Source of the DNA: Onthovicinus sp900555545
Lineage (GTDB): Bacteria > Bacillota > Clostridia > Oscillospirales > Acutalibacteraceae
Direction of reading: 5' to 3'
Assembly (NCBI GenBank): GCA_949296915.1
Contig: CASFPX010000023.1
Span: 1 to 22,615 of the forward strand
Length of the DNA: 22,615 nt
A program made the translations under genes and the position numbers. The notes beneath the pieces are model-generated. The model ran no database searches and had not been told where the DNA came from. It saw only the letters and a list, made by a program, of their open reading frames with translations. This document shows, piece by piece, positions 1 to 7,090 of the stretch; the stretch's first letter is position 1, and each line of letters begins with the position of its first letter.

Positions 1-111
1 GCCGTTATATCCCACCAGACCGTAGATGGTAGCCTCCTCCACGGTGATGGAAAGATCCTCGATCGCCGTAAAGGTCCCGAATTTCTTCGTGACTTTGCTA
101 ATTTCAATCAT
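1..111 (-). CDS. ABC transporter ATP-binding protein (N-terminal fragment)
   Basis: Only the first 37 codons are inside the window; the gene continues beyond base 1. The visible peptide starts MIEISKVTKKFG and reaches IYGLVGYNG, the first half of a Walker A (P-loop) motif, with the usual A-loop region (FG...T) just before it. This is the standard N-terminus of a drug/peptide-exporter type ABC ATPase, which would energise a membrane permease not seen here. The start at 111 is supported by GGAGG at 120-124 with an 8-base spacer; the ATG four bases further upstream (113-115 on the plus strand) runs into a stop at once. It is transcribed divergently from a second ABC system (924-4336), so two ABC transporters lie back to back. 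The substrate cannot be inferred from this piece. Confidence 0.9.
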   Translation of the reverse strand, partial: MIEISKVTKKFGTFTAIEDLSITVEEATIYGLVGYNG

Positions 112-294
112 TCATTTTTCCTCCTTGCTTTTATTACAGCTTCATCATAGCACCCTTGCTGATGGACTACAACAGGTTTTCTGGAAACTTAGAAAACTTG
201 TAATAATTGCTCTCAAAATGTAATGAATTTGTAAGAAGTTCAGTGCTTGATAGTTGAAAAAAATTAAATATTTTGATTTTTTAAAGTGAACATG

Positions 295-323
295 TTGACT
301 TTTAGAGAAAAAAGTATTAACAT
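295..323 (+). promoter_or_regulatory. Sigma-A type promoter for the secreted protein/ABC unit, in a gene-free stretch
   Basis: TTGACT (295-300), 17-base spacer, TAACAT (318-323, four of six matches to TATAAT). It lies in an AT-rich stretch (about 112-429) that holds no gene other than the 12-codon reading frame at 371. It is the best promoter candidate for everything to 4336. Confidence 0.55.
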
Positions 324-370
324 AATAATGAGAAGAATATTAAAAACAACCAAAATGGAGGGCGAGTCCA

Positions 371-409
371 ATGGGTTGGATAATTAAAGAAACACACTAT
401 TTAATATAA
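371..409 (+). CDS. Possible 12-residue leader peptide
   Basis: A very short frame reads MGWIIKETHYLI and stops at 407-409. It has a better ribosome binding site than most genes here: GGAGGG at 357-362 with an 8-base spacer. It lies between the promoter at 295-323 and the secreted-protein gene, whose own ribosome binding site begins only 2 bases after its stop. It could be a leader peptide that couples translation to the next gene, or a chance frame after a relict ribosome binding site. No family is recognised and a frame this short carries little statistical weight. Confidence 0.3.
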   Translation: MGWIIKETHYLI

Positions 410-429
410 ATAAGGAGATGCGATTTGTT

Positions 430-846
430 GTGAAAAAAATCAGTTCTATAAGAAAATTTGGTTCCATTTTGCTCTCTGTGATGCTGGTTTCACTCATTGG
501 TATGCTTACAGCCTCCGCGAGTACGCCTCCGGATAGTTCGGTATGGGCGTATATTGGTTTTACGGATAGAGAGGCGTATTCCGAGGACGTGTGGGGGACA
601 TATAAGGTGTTTGGCGGAACAAACTCCGGCAGCTCCCAGCATAATCTTACCGTCAGTTCCCAGTATTTCTCTGGTTCGGGCGGTTGGAATTTCGATAAGA
701 AGATCAGAGTGAGCATCGGGCAGACATTGGATGATACATATACAAGGCAGTTCAGCACACCGGTGTCCTGGCGCGTTAATTTGCGCCCTTATTCGGTTTG
801 GACAAGCGGATGTAGCGGAAATGGGTACATGTGGTACGATATGTGA
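430..846 (+). CDS. Small secreted protein of unknown function
   Basis: A 138-residue protein with a classical Sec signal peptide: MKKISSIRK, a hydrophobic core, and a TASA-S cleavage region near residues 27-31. The mature chain is about 108 residues, rich in Trp, Tyr, Gly and Ser, with a single Cys near the C-terminus, and suggests a beta-strand fold. No transmembrane anchor, sortase motif or lipobox is seen. An ATG at 418 is in frame but abuts the AAGGAG at 412-417; the GTG at 430 leaves a workable 12-base gap and gives the normal signal-peptide start. I do not recognise the family. It is the first substantial gene of a unit that continues with an ABC-2-like membrane protein, an ABC ATPase and a membrane subunit, an order seen for secreted bacteriocins of the lactococcin 972 kind and their immunity transporters. 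I see no convincing sequence similarity to lactococcin 972, so the role is inferred only from context. Confidence 0.8.
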   Translation: MKKISSIRKFGSILLSVMLVSLIGMLTASASTPPDSSVWAYIGFTDREAYSEDVWGTYKVFGGTNSGSSQHNLTVSSQYFSGSGGWNFDKKIRVSIGQTLDDTYTRQFSTPVSWRVNLRPYSVWTSGCSGNGYMWYDM

Positions 847-859
847 TAGGTGAGTTCCG

Positions 860-892
860 GCGGCTGTTCGGAGTTGCGTTCCGGGCAGCCGC
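860..892 (+). promoter_or_regulatory. Intercistronic hairpin between secreted protein and ABC genes
   Basis: GCGGCTG (860-866) pairs with CAGCCGC (886-892), with partly complementary bases between them. It begins 13 bases after the stop of the secreted protein and ends about 18 bases before the ribosome binding site of the permease. There is no T-tract, so it is more likely an RNA-stabilising or partial-readthrough element than a full terminator. It would let the secreted protein be made in excess over the transporter. Confidence 0.4.
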
Positions 893-923
893 TTAAGCTC
901 AGTGGAAAAAGGGGGGAGTATCG

Positions 924-2840
924 TTGAAAAAGACTCGTGTATTTCGAACGGCGCTGACGCTGTTCGTCCGGGCGCGGGTGCTGCTGACTCTCTGGATTCT
1001 TCTGCTCGCAGCTGCGGCTGCCGGCTGTATATGGGAGATAGCCAATTCCGGCGGCGCGGGGAGTATTCTGGAGAAGAATCTCTCCCTGTATTTTTCGATC
1101 GTTGCCTTTGTGTTGTTTGCCTTTGTGGCCTATGAGTTCTGCTGCTATGGCCGGCGGTATAATCTAACCGAGTGCCTGCGGTCTGTCCCGGGAGGGCGGT
1201 ACCGGCTTGTTACTGCACAGGGGCTCGTTCTGTTTCTGGCGGTGCTCGTCTTCTGGGGGATCGTGCTCCTGTGGAATTTGATGCTCTGTATCAAATTCCA
1301 GGTGTGGCAGGCGGATTATCTGATACAGACCTTTTGGGGTACGGTACTTAATGATATCCTAATCCCATGTTGCGGCATATTAATCGGTATGACGCTGGCG
1401 CAACTGGCGAACCGTTTGAACGCCTATCTGCTGCTTGTACTCTTCGTTCTGCTATCAAGCCCAATTGCCGACATGCTCTGTACGCTTCCGTATGAGATGG
1501 CGGGGCTGAACCTCTTTCCGATTGTACGCATGTTTCAATTATTCCCACCCGCGTTAAACTGGACGCCGGTCTACGCTTTTGGACACTCTGTTTTGCCGTA
1601 TCGCTGGGCTGCCGTCGCGTTTTGGATTCTGCTGATGCTCGGGATTCTATCGGTGAAGCTATCCGCGTGTGGAAAACGGAAGTGCTGGGCACATGCTGTG
1701 GCACTCTGGGTGGGCGGTACGGTATGCCTGACGCAGGTGCTTATTCCGCAATCCATGGTGTTACTGGAAAGCGAGGATGTCCGTGAATCCGTGATGGCGG
1801 ACTGGGCCTATTATGAGCAGGACGGCCGTGCGTTACAGTCGGCTGTGGCGGCGGATTTCTCCGTCACGGGGTATGATATGACACTCTCTGTCAGGAATGA
1901 ACTGAAAGCAGATGTCCGCATGACGCTCGACCGCACGGATTTGCCGCAATACCATTTTACACTCTATCATGGATACCGGCTCCAAGCTGTGGAGGATGGC
2001 GCTGGGAACGCGCTACCCTTTACGCAGGAGGATGACTATATCACTGTCGACTCCAGGGGAGATGAAATAGAAGAGATTCGGATGGTTTATCGTGGCCATT
2101 CACCTATATTTTACAGTAATTTGCAGGGAGTCTATCTACCTGGACAGTTCCCCTATTATCCGCACAGCGGGCATGAACCGGTGTATGATGGGGAGCATCA
2201 GGGAATCTACCCATTTATTTTGGAACAGCCGGTGCCTTTTCGCGTACAAGTGAAAAACTTACAGACAGTATACTGTAATCTTCCGAAGGCGGATGGCGTT
2301 TTTGCAGGTGAGACGACGGGGTTGACGCTCTTATCAGGGCGCTACGATTCCATCAACGTGGGCGATGTGGCCGTCGTGTATCCCTATCTGTATCCAATGG
2401 AGTTTGCACCGGAAAAGTTGGAAGCACTTGTTGCCGAGTATCGGGGAACAGATGCTCTGCCGGAGTCGTGCCGGACGCTTCTGTTTACGCCCAATATCAA
2501 TATCATTTCCGCCTACGTTGCTTATGCACAGTTTTCCGATCACGTGATTTCGACCCAAGCTTTTGGTTTTGAAAACTACTACCGGAATCAGGTCCTGCCA
2601 CCCAATAAGAGCGCGCTCGGCTCGGCCTATGATCGGTATGTTGAGAATCCCGAAGAAACACGCAGCTTTTGGACGGAGTACAAATCGCACAGCGATCCGA
2701 ACGTTGAAGCAAGCGCGATGGATCTGCTGCTTGAATATCTGGATGTAAACGGAGAGGAGAGCGGACTGGAGGAGATTCGCCGCTATCTGGACGATGATAC
2801 GGACACCCGGTCCTGGAGAGAATTTTTTGAACAGAGGTAG
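924..2840 (+). CDS. ABC-2-like membrane protein with degenerate M1 aminopeptidase-like ectodomain
   Basis: A 638-residue protein in two halves. Residues 1-275 contain about seven hydrophobic segments (near 20-37, 55-75, 98-122, 142-160, 166-185, 228-246, 257-274), as in ABC-2 type permeases. Residues 300-638 form a soluble, probably extracytoplasmic domain. Its first part resembles the N-terminal beta domain of M1 aminopeptidases fused to ABC permeases, including FYSNLQGVYLPG followed by an FPYYP element near 396-412. No HEXXH zinc motif is present anywhere, so peptidase activity is unlikely; it may bind rather than cut a peptide. The TTG start at 924 is preceded by GGGGGGAG at 911-918. The stop at 2838-2840 is followed at once by the ABC ATPase gene, which should be its partner. 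Together with the secreted protein at 430-846 it suggests export of, sensing of, or immunity to that protein. The fold assignment is from memory of the family and should be tested. Confidence 0.75.
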   Translation: MKKTRVFRTALTLFVRARVLLTLWILLLAAAAAGCIWEIANSGGAGSILEKNLSLYFSIVAFVLFAFVAYEFCCYGRRYNLTECLRSVPGGRYRLVTAQGLVLFLAVLVFWGIVLLWNLMLCIKFQVWQADYLIQTFWGTVLNDILIPCCGILIGMTLAQLANRLNAYLLLVLFVLLSSPIADMLCTLPYEMAGLNLFPIVRMFQLFPPALNWTPVYAFGHSVLPYRWAAVAFWILLMLGILSVKLSACGKRKCWAHAVALWVGGTVCLTQVLIPQSMVLLESEDVRESVMADWAYYEQDGRALQSAVAADFSVTGYDMTLSVRNELKADVRMTLDRTDLPQYHFTLYHGYRLQAVEDGAGNALPFTQEDDYITVDSRGDEIEEIRMVYRGHSPIFYSNLQGVYLPGQFPYYPHSGHEPVYDGEHQGIYPFILEQPVPFRVQVKNLQTVYCNLPKADGVFAGETTGLTLLSGRYDSINVGDVAVVYPYLYPMEFAPEKLEALVAEYRGTDALPESCRTLLFTPNINIISAYVAYAQFSDHVISTQAFGFENYYRNQVLPPNKSALGSAYDRYVENPEETRSFWTEYKSHSDPNVEASAMDLLLEYLDVNGEESGLEEIRRYLDDDTDTRSWREFFEQR

Positions 2841-2849
2841 GTGAGTGCG

Positions 2850-3698
2850 ATGGAATTGAAGCTTGGTCAAGTGAGCAAAAATTTTGGCAAAAAAGCTGTC
2901 CTGTGTGCGATTGACTATACGTTTCAAGAGGGGGTCTATGGCCTTCTGGGTCCCAACGGCGCGGGGAAGACGACGCTGCTCCGCTGCATCGCGCAGCTGT
3001 ATCCGCTCTCCGGCGGCAGTATCGCCTATAATGGTAAACCGGCGTCGGACGCCGCGTACCAGCGGCAGATCGGCTATCTTCCACAAAAGTTCGGTCTCTT
3101 CCCGGGTCTGAAGGTGTTTGAGATGTTGGCGCTGATGGCCGATTTAAAGGGAGTACCCAAGTCTGAAATTGAGAGCGAGGTGCATAAGTGTGTTGAGATG
3201 GTCAATTTGACAGATCGAATCGGCAGTAAGGTCAGAACCCTATCCGGAGGTATGGTCCGTCGCCTTGGTATCGCACAGGCGCTGCTGGGCAATCCGGCGA
3301 TTCTATTACTTGATGAGCCGACGGCTGGTCTGGATCCGGAGGAGCGCCTTCGGTTCAAAAGTATCATTACCGGGCTGCAGAAGGATCGCGTGATCTTGAT
3401 CTCAACCCATATTGTGGCCGATGTCGAAGCACTGTGCGATCACGTTGTTGTGATGAATGATGGACGTTTTTTGGCGGCCGGGACGTGTGCGGAAATCCAG
3501 AGCTGTGCTGACGGAAGGATGTATGAAATCCCAGAGAGCCAGGTGGATTCGCTTGTTGGGACTTGCTATATTCAGCGTCAGGTGGAGCGGGGCGGCGTGC
3601 GGGTGGTGCAGTTTCTCTCGGCCGAGCGTCAGGCGGTGGCACGCCTGATTGAACCCACCGTAGAGGATGGTTATATATGGGTATTAAAAGAAGGATAA
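2850..3698 (+). CDS. ABC transporter ATP-binding protein
   Basis: A complete ATPase subunit (282 residues from this start) with all motifs: Walker A GPNGAGKTT, Q-loop YLPQKFG, signature LSGGMVRRLGIAQAL, Walker B ILLLDEPTAGLDPEE, and switch histidine in STHIVAD. The about 60 residues after the switch region are a C-terminal extension typical of drug- or peptide-exporter ATPases. It acts at the inner face of the membrane with the proteins at 924-2840 and 3677-4336. A GTG at 2841, directly after the upstream stop, is an alternative start three codons earlier; ATG 2850 is chosen because MELKLGQVSK is the usual family N-terminus, and AGGTGAG lies just upstream. The 3' end overlaps the next gene by 22 bases, so the subunits are very likely translated together. 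Confidence 0.93.
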   Translation: MELKLGQVSKNFGKKAVLCAIDYTFQEGVYGLLGPNGAGKTTLLRCIAQLYPLSGGSIAYNGKPASDAAYQRQIGYLPQKFGLFPGLKVFEMLALMADLKGVPKSEIESEVHKCVEMVNLTDRIGSKVRTLSGGMVRRLGIAQALLGNPAILLLDEPTAGLDPEERLRFKSIITGLQKDRVILISTHIVADVEALCDHVVVMNDGRFLAAGTCAEIQSCADGRMYEIPESQVDSLVGTCYIQRQVERGGVRVVQFLSAERQAVARLIEPTVEDGYIWVLKEG

Positions 3699-4336
3699 TC
3701 GGGCGCACGCGGCTTTATCTAAAAAATATGGGCGTACTTGGTTGGGTGCCGCTGGCAGTGATCAACATTTTTATTCCGGCAGTGCTGGTGGCTGGTTATC
3801 TGCACTACGGCTCAGGCAGTGTGGAGCTTGACGTGCTTGCTATGCAGGTGACGCAGGCGCTTATACCGCTGTTTTCCGTCTGGTGGAGTCTATTTCTCTT
3901 GCGTGATTATGTGGAGTCAGACGGTCGGGAGTTGCTTCATATCGCTGTCCAAAAGCGGGAACTGCGTGAGACGGTCAAGCCGTTCCTACTTGTGGCGACT
4001 AATATTCTGATTGTGTTTGTGCTGGGAAGTCTCCTTACGCCAGTGTTGCTTTTTGAGGTTATTCGGATTCTTTCAGTGTGTGTATTTCTATTCGGGTTAT
4101 CCCACTGCCTTGTCTATCTGTTCCGTTCCATTTCTATGGCATTCTTCGGTGTCGTTCTCTATACGCTGATCAACTGGTTTGCTCCGGTCGATACACCAGT
4201 TTTTCCACTGTATATGTCAAATGACCCGCTGGAGGCGCGGCAGTTCCTAACGGTTTGTTTCCCGCTGATTGTCGCCGGTTTCGTGCTGATGTTGCTCGGC
4301 GTGTTGTGTAACAGGAAGTTTCTTGATTACGGATGA
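3677..4336 (+). CDS. Six-TM membrane subunit of the ABC transporter
   Basis: A 219-residue hydrophobic protein with six predicted membrane spans (near 22-42, 55-76, 101-122, 125-147, 151-169, 190-211) and a basic N-terminus (MGIKRRIIGRTR). No family motif is visible. Size, topology and position directly after the ATPase, with a 22-base overlap, suggest a second permease half of the same transporter; heterodimeric permeases with one large and one small membrane protein are common in peptide exporters. GAGG at 3663-3666, inside the ATPase gene, serves as ribosome binding site. A strong bidirectional terminator follows 11 bases after the stop, closing the unit. The assignment rests on context and topology. 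Confidence 0.8.
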   Translation: MGIKRRIIGRTRLYLKNMGVLGWVPLAVINIFIPAVLVAGYLHYGSGSVELDVLAMQVTQALIPLFSVWWSLFLLRDYVESDGRELLHIAVQKRELRETVKPFLLVATNILIVFVLGSLLTPVLLFEVIRILSVCVFLFGLSHCLVYLFRSISMAFFGVVLYTLINWFAPVDTPVFPLYMSNDPLEARQFLTVCFPLIVAGFVLMLLGVLCNRKFLDYG

Positions 4337-4347
4337 ATCACATAATA

Positions 4348-4371
4348 AGCCGCCGGTGCGAACCGGCGGCT
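4348..4371. terminator. Bidirectional rho-independent terminator
   Basis: A perfect 10-bp stem (4348-4357 with 4362-4371) closes a GCGA tetraloop. TTCCTTT follows on the plus strand and TTATTATG on the minus strand. It lies between the convergent ABC unit (ends 4336) and glycosyltransferase gene (ends 4409), and can serve both. Confidence 0.9.
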
Positions 4372-4408
4372 TTCCTTTGCGAAACTTAAGTTGCGCTTTA
4401 TCTGTGTT

Positions 4409-5389
4409 TTACGCTTCTGTATCTTTTTTCTCCTCCGTATTGTGCAGATATTTCTCCACAATGAACTTCGGCCTGCCTTTGGACTCCATATAGATCTTGC
4501 CGATGTATTCACCAATTACGCCAAGCGCCATCATCTGCAGGCCACCGATGGCCCAGATGGAAATAACGGTGGAGGCCCATCCGGACACCGTCTGGCCAAA
4601 GAAGTACACAATCAGGAAATAGATCAGCATGATGATGCTCACAACGAAGATCAGCAGGCCGAGTGAAGTGATCAGGCGGATCGGCTTGATACTGAAAGAA
4701 GTGATGCCGTCCGTTGCAAAGGCGAGCATCTTGGCCAGCGGATACTTGGACTCCCCGGCAAAGCGCTTTTGACGCTCGTACTCCACTGTACAGCTCTTTA
4801 GGCCGATCAGGGGGACGACGCCGCGCAGGAAGAGGTTGACCTCTTTAAATTTTTCCAATTCGTCGATAGCGCGCCGGCTCATCAGGCGGTAATCCGCGTG
4901 ATTGTATACAAGCTCCACACCAAACATCCGCATCATCTTATAAAAGGACTGGGCGGTAAAGCGCTTAAAGAAAGAATCTTTTTTGCGCGAGCTGCGCACG
5001 CCGTAGACGATCTCGTACCCCTCATAATACCGGTCTACAAACTGGTCCAGCACGTCGATATCGTCCTGCAGGTCAGCATCCATTGAGATGGCAAAGTCGC
5101 AAGAGTCCTTTACCGTCATCAAGCCGCCGTATAGCGCGTTCTGATGCCCCCGGTTGCGGGACATTTTAATTCCATCAGCCAGTGGATTAGAGCGGTGCAA
5201 TTCCTCAATGAGCGCCCAGGTCCGATCCTTTGAGCCGTCATCCACAAAGACCATTCGGCTCTCCGGGGATATTTTGCCGTGCTGAATCATTGCGGTCAAT
5301 TTTTCGGTCAACCGCGCTGCGGTTTCAGGCAGTACCTCCTGCTCATTATAGCAGGGGATAACAAGGTATAGGGTTTTTGCCTGTTGCAT
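4409..5389 (-). CDS. Family 2 glycosyltransferase with two C-terminal TM segments (GtrB/DPM1-like)
   Basis: A 326-residue membrane-anchored glycosyltransferase. The N-terminal GT-A domain has LVIPCYNEQ at 9-17, DDGS at 50-53, DAD of MDADLQDD at 104-106 (metal-nucleotide binding) and DYRLMSRRA at 166-174. Two long hydrophobic segments (about 238-264 and 271-296) follow, as in GtrB, YkcC and ArnC-type enzymes that transfer a sugar to undecaprenyl phosphate on the cytoplasmic face. The product is probably a lipid-linked sugar used to decorate a wall polymer or glycan; the sugar is unknown. ATG 5389 is chosen because AGGTGA sits 5 bases upstream and the family N-terminus follows directly; 21 in-frame codons upstream look like untranslated leader. 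It has its own promoter (5464-5492) and stands alone between a terminator and a divergent gene. No polyprenyl-phosphate-sugar-using transferase is adjacent. Confidence 0.92.
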   Translation of the reverse strand: MQQAKTLYLVIPCYNEQEVLPETAARLTEKLTAMIQHGKISPESRMVFVDDGSKDRTWALIEELHRSNPLADGIKMSRNRGHQNALYGGLMTVKDSCDFAISMDADLQDDIDVLDQFVDRYYEGYEIVYGVRSSRKKDSFFKRFTAQSFYKMMRMFGVELVYNHADYRLMSRRAIDELEKFKEVNLFLRGVVPLIGLKSCTVEYERQKRFAGESKYPLAKMLAFATDGITSFSIKPIRLITSLGLLIFVVSIIMLIYFLIVYFFGQTVSGWASTVISIWAIGGLQMMALGVIGEYIGKIYMESKGRPKFIVEKYLHNTEEKKDTEA

Positions 5390-5463
5390 AAAGTCACCTC
5401 GTGATGCAAGATCCTGGGTTGTCAGGAATAAATAGAGTAATTCTCTAAACAATAATATACCAA

Positions 5464-5492
5464 ATTATACCGCATTTACCATCCAAATTCAA
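5464..5492 (-). promoter_or_regulatory. Promoter of the glycosyltransferase gene
   Basis: On the minus strand: TTGAAT (5487-5492), 17-base spacer, TATAAT (5464-5469). It leaves a leader of about 70 bases before the ATG at 5389. It is arranged back to back with the promoter at 5507-5535, 14 bases away. Confidence 0.7.
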
Positions 5493-5506
5493 CGGAAAAC
5501 TCAAAC

Positions 5507-5535
5507 TTGTTCCCTAAACTTGAACGTGGTATAAT
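5507..5535 (+). promoter_or_regulatory. Promoter of pncB and its coupled lipoprotein gene
   Basis: TTGTTC (5507-5512), 17-base spacer, TATAAT (5530-5535). A direct repeat AAACTTG occurs at about 5503-5509 and 5516-5522, i.e. over the -35 box and spacer, and could be a regulator site. The leader to the GTG at 5621 is about 80 bases. Confidence 0.6.
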
Positions 5536-5620
5536 AAATTAAATTGCTTTATCACGATGTTTGGTGGCCCTGAACCTAACGGGGATGGCCACAATTGATA
5601 ACGGAAAAGGGGCGTTTTAC

Positions 5621-7090
5621 GTGAGCCGTTCAACCGCACAAGAGTCAAACCGCACGCTGCTCATGGATTTTTACGAGATGAGCATGGCCAACGGTTATTT
5701 TACAAATGGAATGAAAGATACCATCGGTTATTTTGACCTGTTTTTCCGTAAGATCCCGGATCGTGGAGGTTTTGCGATTATGGCAGGTGTGGAGCAGGTG
5801 GTTGAGTATTTGCAAAACCTGCACTTTACACCGGAAGATATTGAACTGCTGCGCCGCAAGGGGATGAGTGAGGAGTTTTTACATTACTTGGAGGATTTCC
5901 ACTTCGTCTGTGATGTCTGGGCTGTGCCGGAGGGCACGCCCATCTTCCCGGGGGAGCCCCTCTTGACGGTACGCGGGCCAATGGTACAGGCGCAGATGAT
6001 CGAAACGATGCTGCTGCTGATCATCAATCATCAGAGCTTGATTGCAACCAAAGCGAACCGCATTGTCCGTGCGGCCCAGGGTCGGGCTGTGATGGAGTTT
6101 GGATCCCGCCGGGCCCAGGGGGCGGATGGCGCCGTGTACGGTGCACGCGCGGCCTACATCGGCGGCTGCTGCGGTACCGCCTGTATTTCCGACGAGCGGG
6201 ATTTCGGCATCCCGGCGCTCGGCACAATGGCGCACTCCTGGATCCAGAGCTTTGACAGCGAATTGGAGGCGTTTAAAGCGTATGCACGCACCTATCCGCA
6301 GGATTGCACGCTTTTGGTGGATACCTATGATGTTCTGTCCAGCGGGATCCCCAATGCGATCCGGGCTTTTGACGAGGAGGTGACGCCGCGCGGCTTCCGC
6401 CCCAAGGCGGTGCGCATTGACAGCGGCGACATCACCTATCTCTCTAAAAAGGCGCGCAAAATGCTCGATGCGGCAGGCTATCCGGACTGTGGAATTGTCG
6501 CATCCAATTCCCTGGATGAATATATCATTCAAGATATGCTCCTCCAGGGAGCTAAGGTGGATTCTTTCGGTGTTGGGGAGCGTTTGATCACCTCGGCATC
6601 GGATCCGGTGTTCGGCGGGGTGTATAAGCTCTCCGCCATTGAAAAGAATGGCAGAATTGAACCCAAGATCAAGCTGAGTGAGAATGTCAGCAAGATCACG
6701 ACGCCCTGCTTTAAAAAGGTGTTTCGCCTGTTCGATCGGGATAACGGAAAGGCGATTGCAGACGTGATAACCCTGAACCGTGAGACAATTGATGATACAC
6801 AACCCTATGAGATTTTTGATGAGGAACACGTCTGGAAACGCAAGCGCGTGACGAATTTTGTGGCGCGTGAGCTGTTACGGCCGATTTTTGTCCACGGTGA
6901 GTGCGTTTTTAAGTCCAAGACACTTCAGGAGCTCCAGGAGTACTGCCTGGAGCAGGTGGATTCCCTGTGGGAGGAGGTTCTCCGGTTTGAGAATCCACAT
7001 AAGTACTATGTCGATCTTTCGGATCAACTGTGGCGTGAAAAGCAGCGGCTGATCAACTGCTATTCTATGAAGCAGGGGAGGGAAGGCTGA
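5621..7090 (+). CDS. pncB: Nicotinate phosphoribosyltransferase
   Basis: A 489-residue enzyme that converts nicotinate and PRPP to nicotinate mononucleotide in the Preiss-Handler salvage route to NAD. The N-terminus NRTLLMDFYEMSMANGYF is the family hallmark. FGSRRAQG (160-167) and GTMAHSWI (201-208) carry the phosphate-binding arginines and the histidine (His205) that is phosphorylated by ATP; RIDSGD and ASNSLDEY further on are also typical. Length matches the Gram-positive family (about 490). The GTG at 5621 is preferred: AAAAGGGG (5605-5612) lies 8 bases upstream, while an in-frame GTG at 5561 would add 20 unconserved residues. The stop overlaps the start of the next gene (TGATG), so the oligopeptide-binding lipoprotein is translated with it. 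That pairing is unusual and has no obvious metabolic explanation. Confidence 0.95.
   Translation: MSRSTAQESNRTLLMDFYEMSMANGYFTNGMKDTIGYFDLFFRKIPDRGGFAIMAGVEQVVEYLQNLHFTPEDIELLRRKGMSEEFLHYLEDFHFVCDVWAVPEGTPIFPGEPLLTVRGPMVQAQMIETMLLLIINHQSLIATKANRIVRAAQGRAVMEFGSRRAQGADGAVYGARAAYIGGCCGTACISDERDFGIPALGTMAHSWIQSFDSELEAFKAYARTYPQDCTLLVDTYDVLSSGIPNAIRAFDEEVTPRGFRPKAVRIDSGDITYLSKKARKMLDAAGYPDCGIVASNSLDEYIIQDMLLQGAKVDSFGVGERLITSASDPVFGGVYKLSAIEKNGRIEPKIKLSENVSKITTPCFKKVFRLFDRDNGKAIADVITLNRETIDDTQPYEIFDEEHVWKRKRVTNFVARELLRPIFVHGECVFKSKTLQELQEYCLEQVDSLWEEVLRFENPHKYYVDLSDQLWREKQRLINCYSMKQGREG

Noticed and set aside
430..846. Lactococcin 972-family bacteriocin
   Set aside because: Gene order is similar, but I see no alignable family motif in the mature chain, so only the architecture is noted.
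5879..6829. Minus-strand open frame of 316 codons
   Set aside because: It is the shadow of pncB, which has clear catalytic motifs; codons on the antisense side show no family features.
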